NCBI GenBank assembly: GCA_937983405.1
Contig: CALJZN010000107.1
Span: 1-37,514 of the forward strand
Direction of reading: 5' to 3'
Length of the DNA: 37,514 nucleotides
From: an uncultured Paracoccaceae bacterium
GTDB lineage: Bacteria; Pseudomonadota; Alphaproteobacteria; Rhodobacterales; Rhodobacteraceae
Shown here: positions 25,311 to 32,404 of the stretch, one piece after another
Layout of the letters: every line of letters starts with the position of its first letter
Numbering within the stretch: the stretch's first letter is position 1
Notes under the pieces: model-generated
Databases searched by the model: none
Told to the model about the DNA's origin: nothing
The model's input: only the letters and a program-made list of their open reading frames with translations
Made by a program: the position numbers and the translations under genes

Positions 25311-26290
25311 CGCCCGGCGGCGGGGCGGTCCACCGGCGTGCGGTAGATCATCCGGCGGACCGAGCCGGTCTTGGAGCGCATCAGGATCGTCTCGGCGGTG
25401 AACCAGCCGGGTTCGCGCTTGATGCCCTGGACGATCGAGCCGTTGGTGACCCCGGTGGCGGCAAAGATCACGTCGGCCGTCACCATGTCGTCGCGGGCAT
25501 AGACGCGGTCGAGATCGTCGATGCCGGCGCGGCGGGCGCGCGCCACCTCGTCGTCGCTGCGGAACAGCAGCCGGCCGAAGATCTGCCCGCCCATGCATTT
25601 CAGCGCCGCCGCGGCGAGCACGCCCTCGGGCGCCCCGCCCGAGCCCATGTACATGTCGATGCCGGTGATCTCGCGCTCGGCGCAGTGGATCACCCCGGCC
25701 ACGTCGCCGTCGGTGATCAGCCGGATCGAGGCGCCGGTTTCGCGCACCTGGGCGATGAGCGTCTCGTGGCGCGGGCGCTCGAGGATGCAGACGGTGATGT
25801 CCTCGGGCCGGCAGCCCCGTGCGGCGGCAAGCGCGCGCACCCGGTCGCCCGGGGTCATCTCGAGCGTCACCACCCCGGCCGGATAGCCCGGGCCGATGGC
25901 AAGCTTGTCCATGTAGACATCGGGCGCGTGCAGCATCGACCCGCGCGGCCCCATGGCCACCACGGTCAGGGCGTTGGGCATGTCCTTGGCGGTCAGCGTC
26001 GTGCCCTCGAGCGGGTCGAGGGCGATGTCCACCGCCGGCCCCTCGCCGGTGCCCACCGTCTCGCCGACATAGAGCATCGGCGCCTCGTCGCGCTCGCCCT
26101 CGCCGATCACGACGACGCCGTTGATGTCCAGAAGGTTGAGCTGGGTGCGCATGGCATCGACCGCCGCCTGGTCGGCCGCCTTCTCGTCGCCGCGGCCGAT
26201 CAGCCGCGCGGCGGCGATCGCCGCGGCCTCGGACACCCGGGCCAGGCCCAGCGAGAGCATGCGATCGTTGAAATCGACGTTGCGGGTCAT
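25307..26290 (-). CDS. glpX: Class II fructose-1,6-bisphosphatase
   Basis: Hydrolyses fructose 1,6-bisphosphate in gluconeogenesis. The 327-residue GlpX protein has the lithium-sensitive phosphatase signatures VVIGEGERDEAPML and ALDPLEGTTLTAKD (91-103), plus ITDGDVAGVI and MGSGGAPEGVLAAAALK. The ATG at 26290 (MTRNVDFNDR) matches the family start and has GGAG 7 bases upstream; an extra 12 in-frame codons upstream are Pro-rich and unlikely. Sedoheptulose bisphosphatase activity is also known in relatives. Confidence 0.95.
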   Translation of the reverse strand: MTRNVDFNDRMLSLGLARVSEAAAIAAARLIGRGDEKAADQAAVDAMRTQLNLLDINGVVVIGEGERDEAPMLYVGETVGTGEGPAVDIALDPLEGTTLTAKDMPNALTVVAMGPRGSMLHAPDVYMDKLAIGPGYPAGVVTLEMTPGDRVRALAAARGCRPEDITVCILERPRHETLIAQVRETGASIRLITDGDVAGVIHCAEREITGIDMYMGSGGAPEGVLAAAALKCMGGQIFGRLLFRSDDEVARARRAGIDDLDRVYARDDMVTADVIFAATGVTNGSIVQGIKREPGWFTAETILMRSKTGSVRRMIYRTPVDRPAAGR

Positions 26291-26323
26291 CGGCGGCTCC
26301 GGCGGTTGCGGCGGGGACGGGCG

Positions 26324-26353
26324 CATCTAGCCCGCGCGGCGCCCGGGCGGCAA
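26324..26353 (-). promoter_or_regulatory. Candidate promoter of glpX-recJ
   Basis: Minus strand TTGCCG (26348-26353), 18 bases, TAGATG (26324-26329), in the 67-bp gap after hom. The start would fall near 26317, so glpX-recJ may be expressed apart from hom. Confidence 0.35.
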
Positions 26354-26357
26354 GGGA

Positions 26358-27644
26358 TCAGACGGCCTCGATCCGCAGCGCGACCGGTTCGCCCACGACG
26401 ACGCCCGAGGTGGCGAAGGCGGCGATGGCATGGTCGAGCGCGTCGCGCGTGGTCTTGTGGGTGACGATCAGCACCGGCGCCTCCGGCGCGGCATGGCCAT
26501 ACTGCCGCATCCGGTCGATGGACACGCCCGCATCGCCCAGCGCCGCGGCCACCTTGGCCAGCGCCCCCGGCTTGTCGATCAGCGCCAGGCGCAGGTAATA
26601 GGGCGCCGGGGCCGCCAGCACTGCGGGCGGCGGATTTGCCAGCGCCGCGGCGGGCTGGCCGAACACGGGCAGCCGGATGCCGCGGGCCAGGTCGATCACG
26701 TCGCCCATCACCGCCGAGGCGGTCGCCCCCTCGCCCGCGCCGGGCCCGCGCAGCACGATCTGGCCGACCGGGTCGCCCTCGATCACCACCATGTTCGTGC
26801 CGCCGGGCAGCTGCCCCAGCGGGCTGTCGGCGGGCACGAGGCAGGGCGCCATCCGCTGCTCCAGCCCGCGGCCCGTCATCTGCGCCACCCCCAGCAGCTT
26901 GATGCGGAAGCCCATGTCGCCGGCGTGGCGGATGTCCTCGATCGAGACGCGCTCGATCCCCTCGATCGCCACCTGCTCGAAATGCACCCGCGTGCCGAAG
27001 GCCACCGCGGCCAGCAGCGCCAGCTTGTGGCCCGCGTCGATGCCGCCCACGTCGAGCGTCGGGTCGGCCTCGAGATAGCCCAGGCCCCGCGCCTCCTCGA
27101 ACACGGTGGCATAGGGCAGACCGGCCGTCTCCATCCGGGTCAGGATGTAGTTGCAGCTGCCGTTCATCACACCCAGCACGCGGCGCACCGCGTTGCCCGC
27201 CAGCCCCTCGGTCAGCGCCTTGATCACCGGGATGCCCCCGGCCACCGCCGCCTCGAAGCGGATGGTGCGGCCGCGCGCCTCGGCCGCCAGCGCCAGCGCC
27301 TGGCCGTGATGCGACAGGAGCGCCTTGTTGGCGGTGACCACGTCCTTGCCGGCGGCGATGGCAACCTCGGTCGCGGCCTTCGCGGGGCCGTCCGAACCGC
27401 CCATGACCTCGACGAACACATCCACGTCCGGCCGGGCGGCCAGGCGCACCGGATCATCCTCCCACGCATAGGCCGAAATGTCGGCGCTGCGGGTGCGGGT
27501 GCGGTCGCGGGCCGAGACGGCGACGATCTGGACCGGGCGGCCGGCGCGGGCGGCGATGAGCGCGGCGTGGCGCTGGACGATCTTGACGACACCGATGCCG
27601 ACGGTCCCCAGACCGGCAAGGCCAAGGCGAAGGGGGTCGGGCAT
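26358..27644 (-). CDS. hom: Homoserine dehydrogenase
   Basis: Reduces aspartate semialdehyde to homoserine, the branch to threonine and methionine. The 428 residues match the monofunctional family. The NAD(P) motif GLAGLGTVGIGVV is at 8-20, followed by VTANKALLS, GVMNGSCNYILTRM and the catalytic region GLGYLEADPTLDVGG. A C-terminal ACT domain (about 348-428; RLALIDKPGALAKV) suggests threonine feedback. The promoter below sits 30 bases upstream. Confidence 0.95.
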   Translation of the reverse strand: MPDPLRLGLAGLGTVGIGVVKIVQRHAALIAARAGRPVQIVAVSARDRTRTRSADISAYAWEDDPVRLAARPDVDVFVEVMGGSDGPAKAATEVAIAAGKDVVTANKALLSHHGQALALAAEARGRTIRFEAAVAGGIPVIKALTEGLAGNAVRRVLGVMNGSCNYILTRMETAGLPYATVFEEARGLGYLEADPTLDVGGIDAGHKLALLAAVAFGTRVHFEQVAIEGIERVSIEDIRHAGDMGFRIKLLGVAQMTGRGLEQRMAPCLVPADSPLGQLPGGTNMVVIEGDPVGQIVLRGPGAGEGATASAVMGDVIDLARGIRLPVFGQPAAALANPPPAVLAAPAPYYLRLALIDKPGALAKVAAALGDAGVSIDRMRQYGHAAPEAPVLIVTHKTTRDALDHAIAAFATSGVVVGEPVALRIEAV

Positions 27645-27680
27645 GGGGCACTCCGAGGGGCAGGGCCGGGCGATGGCGAG

Positions 27681-27709
27681 GGAATATCCCTTGCCTGCCG
27701 GGGCCGCAA
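27681..27709 (-). promoter_or_regulatory. Candidate promoter of hom
   Basis: Minus strand TTGCGG (27704-27709), 17 bases, TATTCC (27681-27686). The start would fall near 27674, giving a leader of about 30 bases with GGAG before the ATG. Confidence 0.45.
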
Positions 27710-27729
27710 CCTCTGCCGCGACGGGCGTC

Positions 27730-28044
27730 CTACCCGCCGCGCCGCCGCGCCAGCGCCGCCGTCAGGCGCGCCCGGGTGGCGCGCTCGATCACCGGGCGCT
27801 TCAGCGCCGCCGCCCGGGCCCGCAGCGCCGCCCCCCGCGCCTCGAGCGATGCCGTGAGGTCGGGGGCGATCACCCCGCCCTCCGCCTGGGCCAGCAGCGG
27901 GCCGAGCGGCAGGATCGCGGGGTAGTCCCGCGCCCCCGGCGGATCCTCGCGCGCGCCGAGGTCGGGCAGCGTGCCGCACGCCGCCAGCGCGGCCAGGCCG
28001 GCGGCAAGGGCAAGGGCGCGGGGCAGGCGGAACCGGGCGGGCAT
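27730..28044 (-). CDS. Small conserved lipoprotein
   Basis: A 104-residue protein with a lipoprotein signal peptide: MPARFRLPRALALAAGLAA followed by the lipobox LAAC with Cys23. The mature part has YPAILPLGPLLAQ, then a basic coiled helix rich in Ala and Arg. The function is unknown. There is no ribosome-binding site before the ATG at 28044, and a -10 lies eight bases upstream, so a leaderless mRNA is predicted. It is separate from hom (85-bp gap). Confidence 0.75.
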   Translation of the reverse strand: MPARFRLPRALALAAGLAALAACGTLPDLGAREDPPGARDYPAILPLGPLLAQAEGGVIAPDLTASLEARGAALRARAAALKRPVIERATRARLTAALARRRGG

Positions 28045-28052
28045 CGGGCGGC

Positions 28053-28082
28053 AGGATAGCCGGGGCGGCAGGCGGCGGGCAA
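28053..28082 (-). promoter_or_regulatory. Promoter predicted to give a leaderless lipoprotein mRNA
   Basis: Minus strand TTGCCC (28077-28082), 18 bases, TATCCT (28053-28058), then eight bases to the ATG at 28044. Start predicted near 28046, leaving a leader of about two bases. The -10 and the seven to eight bases after it (TATCCTGCCGCCCG) nearly match those before the gene at 4978 (TATCCTGCGGCCC). Confidence 0.5.
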
Positions 28083-28120
28083 GCGCGGGCTTGCGGTCAG
28101 GCGCCCCCGCGGGCCGGGCT

Positions 28121-28138
28121 GCGGGCGCGCGCGCCCGC
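28121..28138. terminator. Palindrome downstream of pirin gene
   Basis: An 18-base perfect palindrome (arms GCGGGCG and CGCCCGC around CGCG), 48 bases after the pirin stop. It could terminate the pirin transcript. No T-run follows; G/C composition alone makes such palindromes common here. Confidence 0.25.
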
Positions 28139-28185
28139 GCTCCGGGCGGGCCGCCCGGCCCCTCGCCGCCCCCCGGCCGCGGCGA

Positions 28186-29097
28186 TCAGTGCGCCGGTCG
28201 GATGAAGGTGCCGTTGCGCAGCTCGGCCATCGCCTGCATCAGCTCGGCGCGGGTGTTCATCACGACCGGGCCGTGCCAGGCCACCGGCTCTTCGATGGGG
28301 GCGCCCGAGACCAGCAGGAAGCGGATGCCCTCTGGCCCCGCCGTCACCGTGACCTCGTCGCCCGCGCCGAACTGCACCAGCGTCCGGTCGCCCGACAGGT
28401 CGCGGATGTTGGCCTCCTGCCCCAGCACCTCTTTCTCCAGCAGCACGCCCCTGGGCGGCGCAGCGTCGGCAAAGCGGCCCGCCCCCTCGAACACATAGGC
28501 GAAGGCGCGGCGACGGGTCTCGACGGGGAAGCGCCTGCGCTTCAGCGGCGGCACCGCGATGTCGAGATACTGCGGCTCGGCCGCGATGCCGTCCACCGGC
28601 CCGGTCTTGCCCCGGAAGCTGCCCACGATCACCCGCACGCGCGTGCCGTCGTCATCCACGATCTCGGGGATCTCGGCCGCCTGCACGTCCTGATAGCGCG
28701 GGGCCGTCATCTTCAGCCGCGCGGGCAGGTTGGCCCACAGCTGGAAGCCGTGCATCCGCCCCGCCGCGTCGCCCTGCGGCATTTCCTGATGCAGGATGCC
28801 CGAACCGGCCGTCATCCACTGCACATCCCCCGCGCCCAGCCGGCCGCGGTTGCCGAGGCTGTCGGCATGCGCAACCGTGCCGGCCAGGACATAGGTGATC
28901 GTCTCGATCCCCCGGTGCGGATGCCAGGGAAAGCCTGCGCGGTAATCCTCGGGCCTCTCGTTGCGGAAGTCGTCGAAGAGCAGGAAGGGGTCGGTCTCGT
29001 CCGGCGTGCGGAAGCCGAAGGCGCGATGCAGTTTAACGCCCGCGCCCTCGAGCGTGGGCTCGGCGTGGCGGAGCCGGGCGACAGGGCGGATGGACAT
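28186..29097 (-). CDS. Pirin family protein
   Basis: A 303-residue bicupin. The N-terminal cupin keeps all four iron ligands of human pirin by pattern: His59 and His61 (WHPHRGIETITYVL), His103 and Glu105 (GSGILHQEM). Bacterial pirins include quercetinases and redox-linked regulators; the role here is unknown. A near-perfect ribosome site (AGGAGGT) precedes the ATG at 29097. A promoter and an upstream dyad lie in the 118-bp gap behind it. Confidence 0.92.
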   Translation of the reverse strand: MSIRPVARLRHAEPTLEGAGVKLHRAFGFRTPDETDPFLLFDDFRNERPEDYRAGFPWHPHRGIETITYVLAGTVAHADSLGNRGRLGAGDVQWMTAGSGILHQEMPQGDAAGRMHGFQLWANLPARLKMTAPRYQDVQAAEIPEIVDDDGTRVRVIVGSFRGKTGPVDGIAAEPQYLDIAVPPLKRRRFPVETRRRAFAYVFEGAGRFADAAPPRGVLLEKEVLGQEANIRDLSGDRTLVQFGAGDEVTVTAGPEGIRFLLVSGAPIEEPVAWHGPVVMNTRAELMQAMAELRNGTFIRPAH

Positions 29098-29123
29098 GGC
29101 ATCGACCTCCTGCGGACGGCGGG

Positions 29124-29152
29124 AAGCTAGGCGGATCGCCCGTGCCGCTCAA
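29124..29152 (-). promoter_or_regulatory. Candidate promoter of the pirin gene
   Basis: Minus strand TTGAGC (29147-29152), 17 bases, TAGCTT (29124-29129). The start would fall near 29117, with AGGAGGT and the ATG (29097) following. Confidence 0.45.
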
Positions 29153-29173
29153 CCACGCCGGACCTGCGCCCAA

Positions 29174-29191
29174 CTGTGCGCGGACGCACAG
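29174..29191. promoter_or_regulatory. Inverted repeat upstream of the pirin promoter
   Basis: Seven-base arms CTGTGCG and CGCACAG around a four-base centre, 21 bases upstream of the pirin -35. It suits an activator or repressor dyad. It also lies 25-42 bases past the stop of the TadE-like operon, so a terminator hairpin is the alternative. Confidence 0.35.
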
Positions 29192-29215
29192 AGGGGCGCC
29201 GGGCGGGACGCGGCC

Positions 29216-29764
29216 TCAGCCGGCGAAGGGGATGGGCGAAAGGAAGCGGGGCCGCATCACCGTGAACTCGTAGAGCGTGCGGTCGCCCACGCCGACCCGC
29301 ACGATCTCGCGGAAGTTGCGCCAGGCCTCGACCACGATCGCGGTGTCGGCATCCGACATCACCGGCATCTGCCCGGCGAGCGGCGCGAAGGTCGCGGTCG
29401 TCAGCGCCGGGGCAGGGCCGGTCGAGCGCGACCAGAGCACGACGTGGCGTCTGCGCGCGCCGTCATACTGGACGTGGGTCACGCGCAGCCAGCTGTCGCC
29501 GTCGGCCGTGTTCGAGAGGAACCGGTGCACCTTGTCGAGCCCGTTGATGAAGGCCGCGTTCACCGGGCCGAGCTGCCGCGCGATCATGTCGGCGACGGTG
29601 TAGGTGGCCTTGACATGGGTGTTCACGGCGCGGAAGGCGTCCCAGTAGACGAAGGTCGCGATCATCAACCAGAACAGCAGCGGCAGCATCAGGATGGCCT
29701 CGACCGACACCGCGGCGCGGTCGTCGCGGCGGAAGCGGTCGAGCCTGGCCAGGATGCGGCGCAT
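29216..29764 (-). CDS. TadE-like pseudopilin/envelope protein, second copy
   Basis: A 182-residue protein with a short basic start (MRRILARLDRFRRDD) and one hydrophobic helix RAAVSVEAILMLPLLFWLMI, the TadE/TadG-type pattern with the conserved Glu of the AVSVE motif. The remainder is periplasmic. It starts 3 bases after the preceding stop. TadE-like proteins are minor pseudopilins in Flp pili. No Tad ATPase, secretin or Flp pilin is present here, so the role is uncertain. Confidence 0.8.
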   Translation of the reverse strand: MRRILARLDRFRRDDRAAVSVEAILMLPLLFWLMIATFVYWDAFRAVNTHVKATYTVADMIARQLGPVNAAFINGLDKVHRFLSNTADGDSWLRVTHVQYDGARRRHVVLWSRSTGPAPALTTATFAPLAGQMPVMSDADTAIVVEAWRNFREIVRVGVGDRTLYEFTVMRPRFLSPIPFAG

Positions 29765-29767
29765 GGG

Positions 29768-30313
29768 CTACCTCGGCTCGTTGACGAAGGCCGACATGGC
29801 GACAAGCTGGTAGCCGCCCGAGGCGTCGAGAACCATGCCCGCGGCCAGCCCCGTCGTCGGGAAATAAGGGTCGAACACGACGCAGGCGCGCACCAGCATC
29901 ATCTCGTTGCTCTCGCCGGGGACGAAGCTGGTCAGCGGCTGGACGGGGGCCGTGCGGTCGACGCAGGTCGGCGCGCTGGTGAAGACGTTCCAGCTGGTCG
30001 TGCTGACGGGCCGCAACTCCAGCAGGAGGACATCGGTGCAATGTGGCAGCAGCAACGTCAGGCGCGCGCAGATGTCCGCCTTGAGCTGGTCGTGCGTCGG
30101 GTTCGGCCGCAGGCCCAGGCGCAGCTCGCGCACCGACATGTCCACCGCGCGCTCGAGCATCACCGCACGGGTCATCACCATGCCTGCCTCGATCGAGGCC
30201 AGAAGCATCAGGATGATCGGCGGAAAGGCGTAGAGGAAATCGGCCGTCACGGCCCCGTCCTCGGCGCGGATGCGCCGAAGGGCGCTGCGGACGAGGCGCG
30301 CGAGCGATCTCAT
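29768..30313 (-). CDS. TadE-like pseudopilin/envelope protein, first copy
   Basis: A 181-residue protein with a TadE-like start: basic residues, then EDGAVTADFLYAFPPIILMLLASIEAG as a transmembrane helix. At the position of the usual conserved Glu it has Asp25 (GAVTAD). Four cysteines lie in the periplasmic part (ICARLTLLLPHC, TCVD, ACVVFD). The ATG at 30313 overlaps the stop of the TadG-like gene by 4 bp. Confidence 0.8.
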   Translation of the reverse strand: MRSLARLVRSALRRIRAEDGAVTADFLYAFPPIILMLLASIEAGMVMTRAVMLERAVDMSVRELRLGLRPNPTHDQLKADICARLTLLLPHCTDVLLLELRPVSTTSWNVFTSAPTCVDRTAPVQPLTSFVPGESNEMMLVRACVVFDPYFPTTGLAAGMVLDASGGYQLVAMSAFVNEPR

Positions 30314-31974
30314 TGCGTCAGCCGGAGCGAACTGATCTGGCTGCGGATCTGGCGGAACGCGGTGCCGATCTGCAGCCCCTGCACGTCGTAGAAGCGGTTC
30401 GGCGAGGCGCAGTTGCGGATGGCCGTGACGCCGCCCGGGGGCGCCTCGAAGGCGATGCCGAAGATCACCACGCCCTGGTCCTTGGCCATGGTGCACAGGC
30501 CGTTGAGCCGGGCATCCATGGTCGCGGTCGGGGTCAGGGAGCGGAAATTGCTGACCCAGCTGTTGTAGATCGCAGTGCGCGACGACGCGTTTGCCCCGCC
30601 CAGCGGACGGGCGTAGAGCTGCCAGGCCACCCATTTCACCCGAAGCTGCTGCCAGACCTGAACCCAGCTGAGTTGCGTGACGCCGCCGCCGCTGTTCCAG
30701 GCGGCCGACCGCCATTCGCCGGCGCCCGAGTTGCGGTGCGGCACCCAGAACTTGTTGCTCCCCGACTGGGTCGGATGATGGATCGAATAGTTGCCGTCGC
30801 CGTTGCTGCGCCAGATGGGCGACATGCCCGACTTGTAGGCGTCGTTCACCCGCTCCTCGGGAAAGTGCTCGCCGTCGGTCATCAGCACGATCACCTTCAG
30901 CACCTCGGGATCGTCGAAATCCAGCGGCCGGCCGGCGAAATGCGCGGGAACGGCACCCATCGCGACGAGGTCCGACACGACCGAGCGCGAGCCCGGGTCG
31001 AGCAGCGTCAGCCCCCAGCGCATTCCGGCGTCGATCGAGGTTGCCCCGACCGCGGTCAGCGCCTGGATCTGGGCGCGCAGCGTCGCGGCGTTGTTCTGCA
31101 GCGGGCGCACGAAGTTGGCCGGGTTCGGCGGGCACCACTTGTTGCCGGGGTTCGGCGCCCGGTTCGAGAAGTTCCAGCTGTCCGGCGGCGTCGATCCCGA
31201 AAAGACCGTGGTGAAGGTGTCGGCGTCGGCCGTCTGCGACATCGGCAGCGACCGCGACAGCGTCAGGCTGTCGTAGACCGACGGCGGCATGTCCACGCAG
31301 TTGACATCGGCGATGCCGTGACGGTGGGTGATGTTGAACAGCTGCGTCAGCTGCGGCCCGATGTTCACCTGCCCGTTATAGGGCACGAGGCTGATGGAGA
31401 TGCGGTTGTCGGTGTCGTCGGCAAGGATCTTGGCGACGAACTCGTCCGCAGCGGCCTTGAGGTTGACGATGCGCGACGGCGTCTGCTGCATCGACCCCGA
31501 GATGTCGAGCACCATCGCGATCTCGACGTTGGTGATCCGCTCCTCGGCCGACCCGGCGCCCGGCGAGGCCAGCGTGTCGATGCCCATCAGCCGCATGAAC
31601 AGGGTGTTGACCGATGTGGTCGTCCGCGCCTGCACGTTGCGGTAGTTCAGCCCGACATCGACCGTGGTGCCGGTGTGGTAGGCCGAGAAGCCGGCCTTGG
31701 CGAAGTAGTCGGCGACCACCTCCTCGGGCTCGAGCTCCTGGCGCATCGAGGCGGCGGCCAGCGCAGCGCGGTCGGCGGTGTTCTGGATGCGCGACCGCTG
31801 CGCCTCGTAGCGCATCAGATCGACCGACAGGCCGCCGACGATGAGCATCAGGACAAGGATGTAGACACCGAAGACGAGCAGCGCACCGTCCGAGTCGCGC
31901 AGGAACGCCGCGGCGCGGCCGCCGCGACGGTTGCCCTTGCGCGACGCGGCATGCGGGTCGGTGGAGCCGTCCAT
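30310..31974 (-). CDS. TadG-like protein with von Willebrand factor A domain
   Basis: A 554-residue envelope protein. A basic start is followed by one membrane segment at about 29-55 (DGALLVFGVYILVLMLIVGG, then RYEAQRSRIQNTADRAALAAA), the TadG/Flp-associated pattern. A vWA domain begins near 150, with the MIDAS DISGSM (Asp157, Ser159, Ser161) and later VLMTDGEHFP. An insert in the domain (about 370-450) is rich in Trp, Asn and Ser. The ATG at 31974 (MDGSTDPHAA) has AAGGGTGAG upstream. It leads the three-gene set. In Tad systems TadG is thought to help anchor or sense the pilus. Confidence 0.87.
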   Translation of the reverse strand: MDGSTDPHAASRKGNRRGGRAAAFLRDSDGALLVFGVYILVLMLIVGGLSVDLMRYEAQRSRIQNTADRAALAAASMRQELEPEEVVADYFAKAGFSAYHTGTTVDVGLNYRNVQARTTTSVNTLFMRLMGIDTLASPGAGSAEERITNVEIAMVLDISGSMQQTPSRIVNLKAAADEFVAKILADDTDNRISISLVPYNGQVNIGPQLTQLFNITHRHGIADVNCVDMPPSVYDSLTLSRSLPMSQTADADTFTTVFSGSTPPDSWNFSNRAPNPGNKWCPPNPANFVRPLQNNAATLRAQIQALTAVGATSIDAGMRWGLTLLDPGSRSVVSDLVAMGAVPAHFAGRPLDFDDPEVLKVIVLMTDGEHFPEERVNDAYKSGMSPIWRSNGDGNYSIHHPTQSGSNKFWVPHRNSGAGEWRSAAWNSGGGVTQLSWVQVWQQLRVKWVAWQLYARPLGGANASSRTAIYNSWVSNFRSLTPTATMDARLNGLCTMAKDQGVVIFGIAFEAPPGGVTAIRNCASPNRFYDVQGLQIGTAFRQIRSQISSLRLTQ

Positions 31975-32404
31975 GATCTCACCCTTCGTTGCATCTGCGC
32001 CGCCCGGGCCCCACCCCGCCGTCGCCGCCGCCGAGGCCACCGCCGGAACCGTTCCCGGGCGGGCTGCGTGCAGCTGTGCAGTTATCCGCGACTTCCGGGC
32101 AGGATTATGGCGGGCCCTCGCGGACGCGCGTGGCGGCGCCAACAACGGGCCCCGCCGGCCGCCACTTTTGGGGGGGGTGCCGCGCCGCGACCGCCTGTCG
32201 CGCCGTGCCTGCGCCTGGCGCCGCGCCGGGCCGGGCCCTCGGGGCGGGACCGGCCGGGCAGGCAACGGGGTGGTGCGAATCGGCGGGCCGGATGGGTAGG
32301 GTGGCAGGGCCGTCCTGGCGGCGCGTGAACGGGGCCGGACGGGGCAGCACGCGGTCCCCCCCGGGGCGGGGGCGACGAACGGCAGGCGGATGACGGAGGA
32401 TGCG
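31975..32404. other. 430-bp intergenic region between divergent tadG-like and gdh genes
   Basis: No convincing gene. It contains an eight-G run at 32170-32177 and a short less GC-rich patch (about 32090-32110) with -10-like hexamers on the minus strand, but no good -35. Promoters for both divergent genes should lie here; I could not place them. Confidence 0.5.

Noticed and set aside
28121-28138. 18-base palindrome as a specific regulatory site
   Set aside because: It is pure G/C, and similar palindromes are common by chance here; kept only as a weak terminator candidate.
32090-32112. Minus-strand CATAAT and GATAAC hexamers as a tadG promoter
   Set aside because: No acceptable -35 lies 16-18 bases upstream of either.
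32170-32177. Eight-G run as a phase-variation tract
   Set aside because: It is not within a gene and not between recognisable promoter hexamers; such runs are expected at this GC content.
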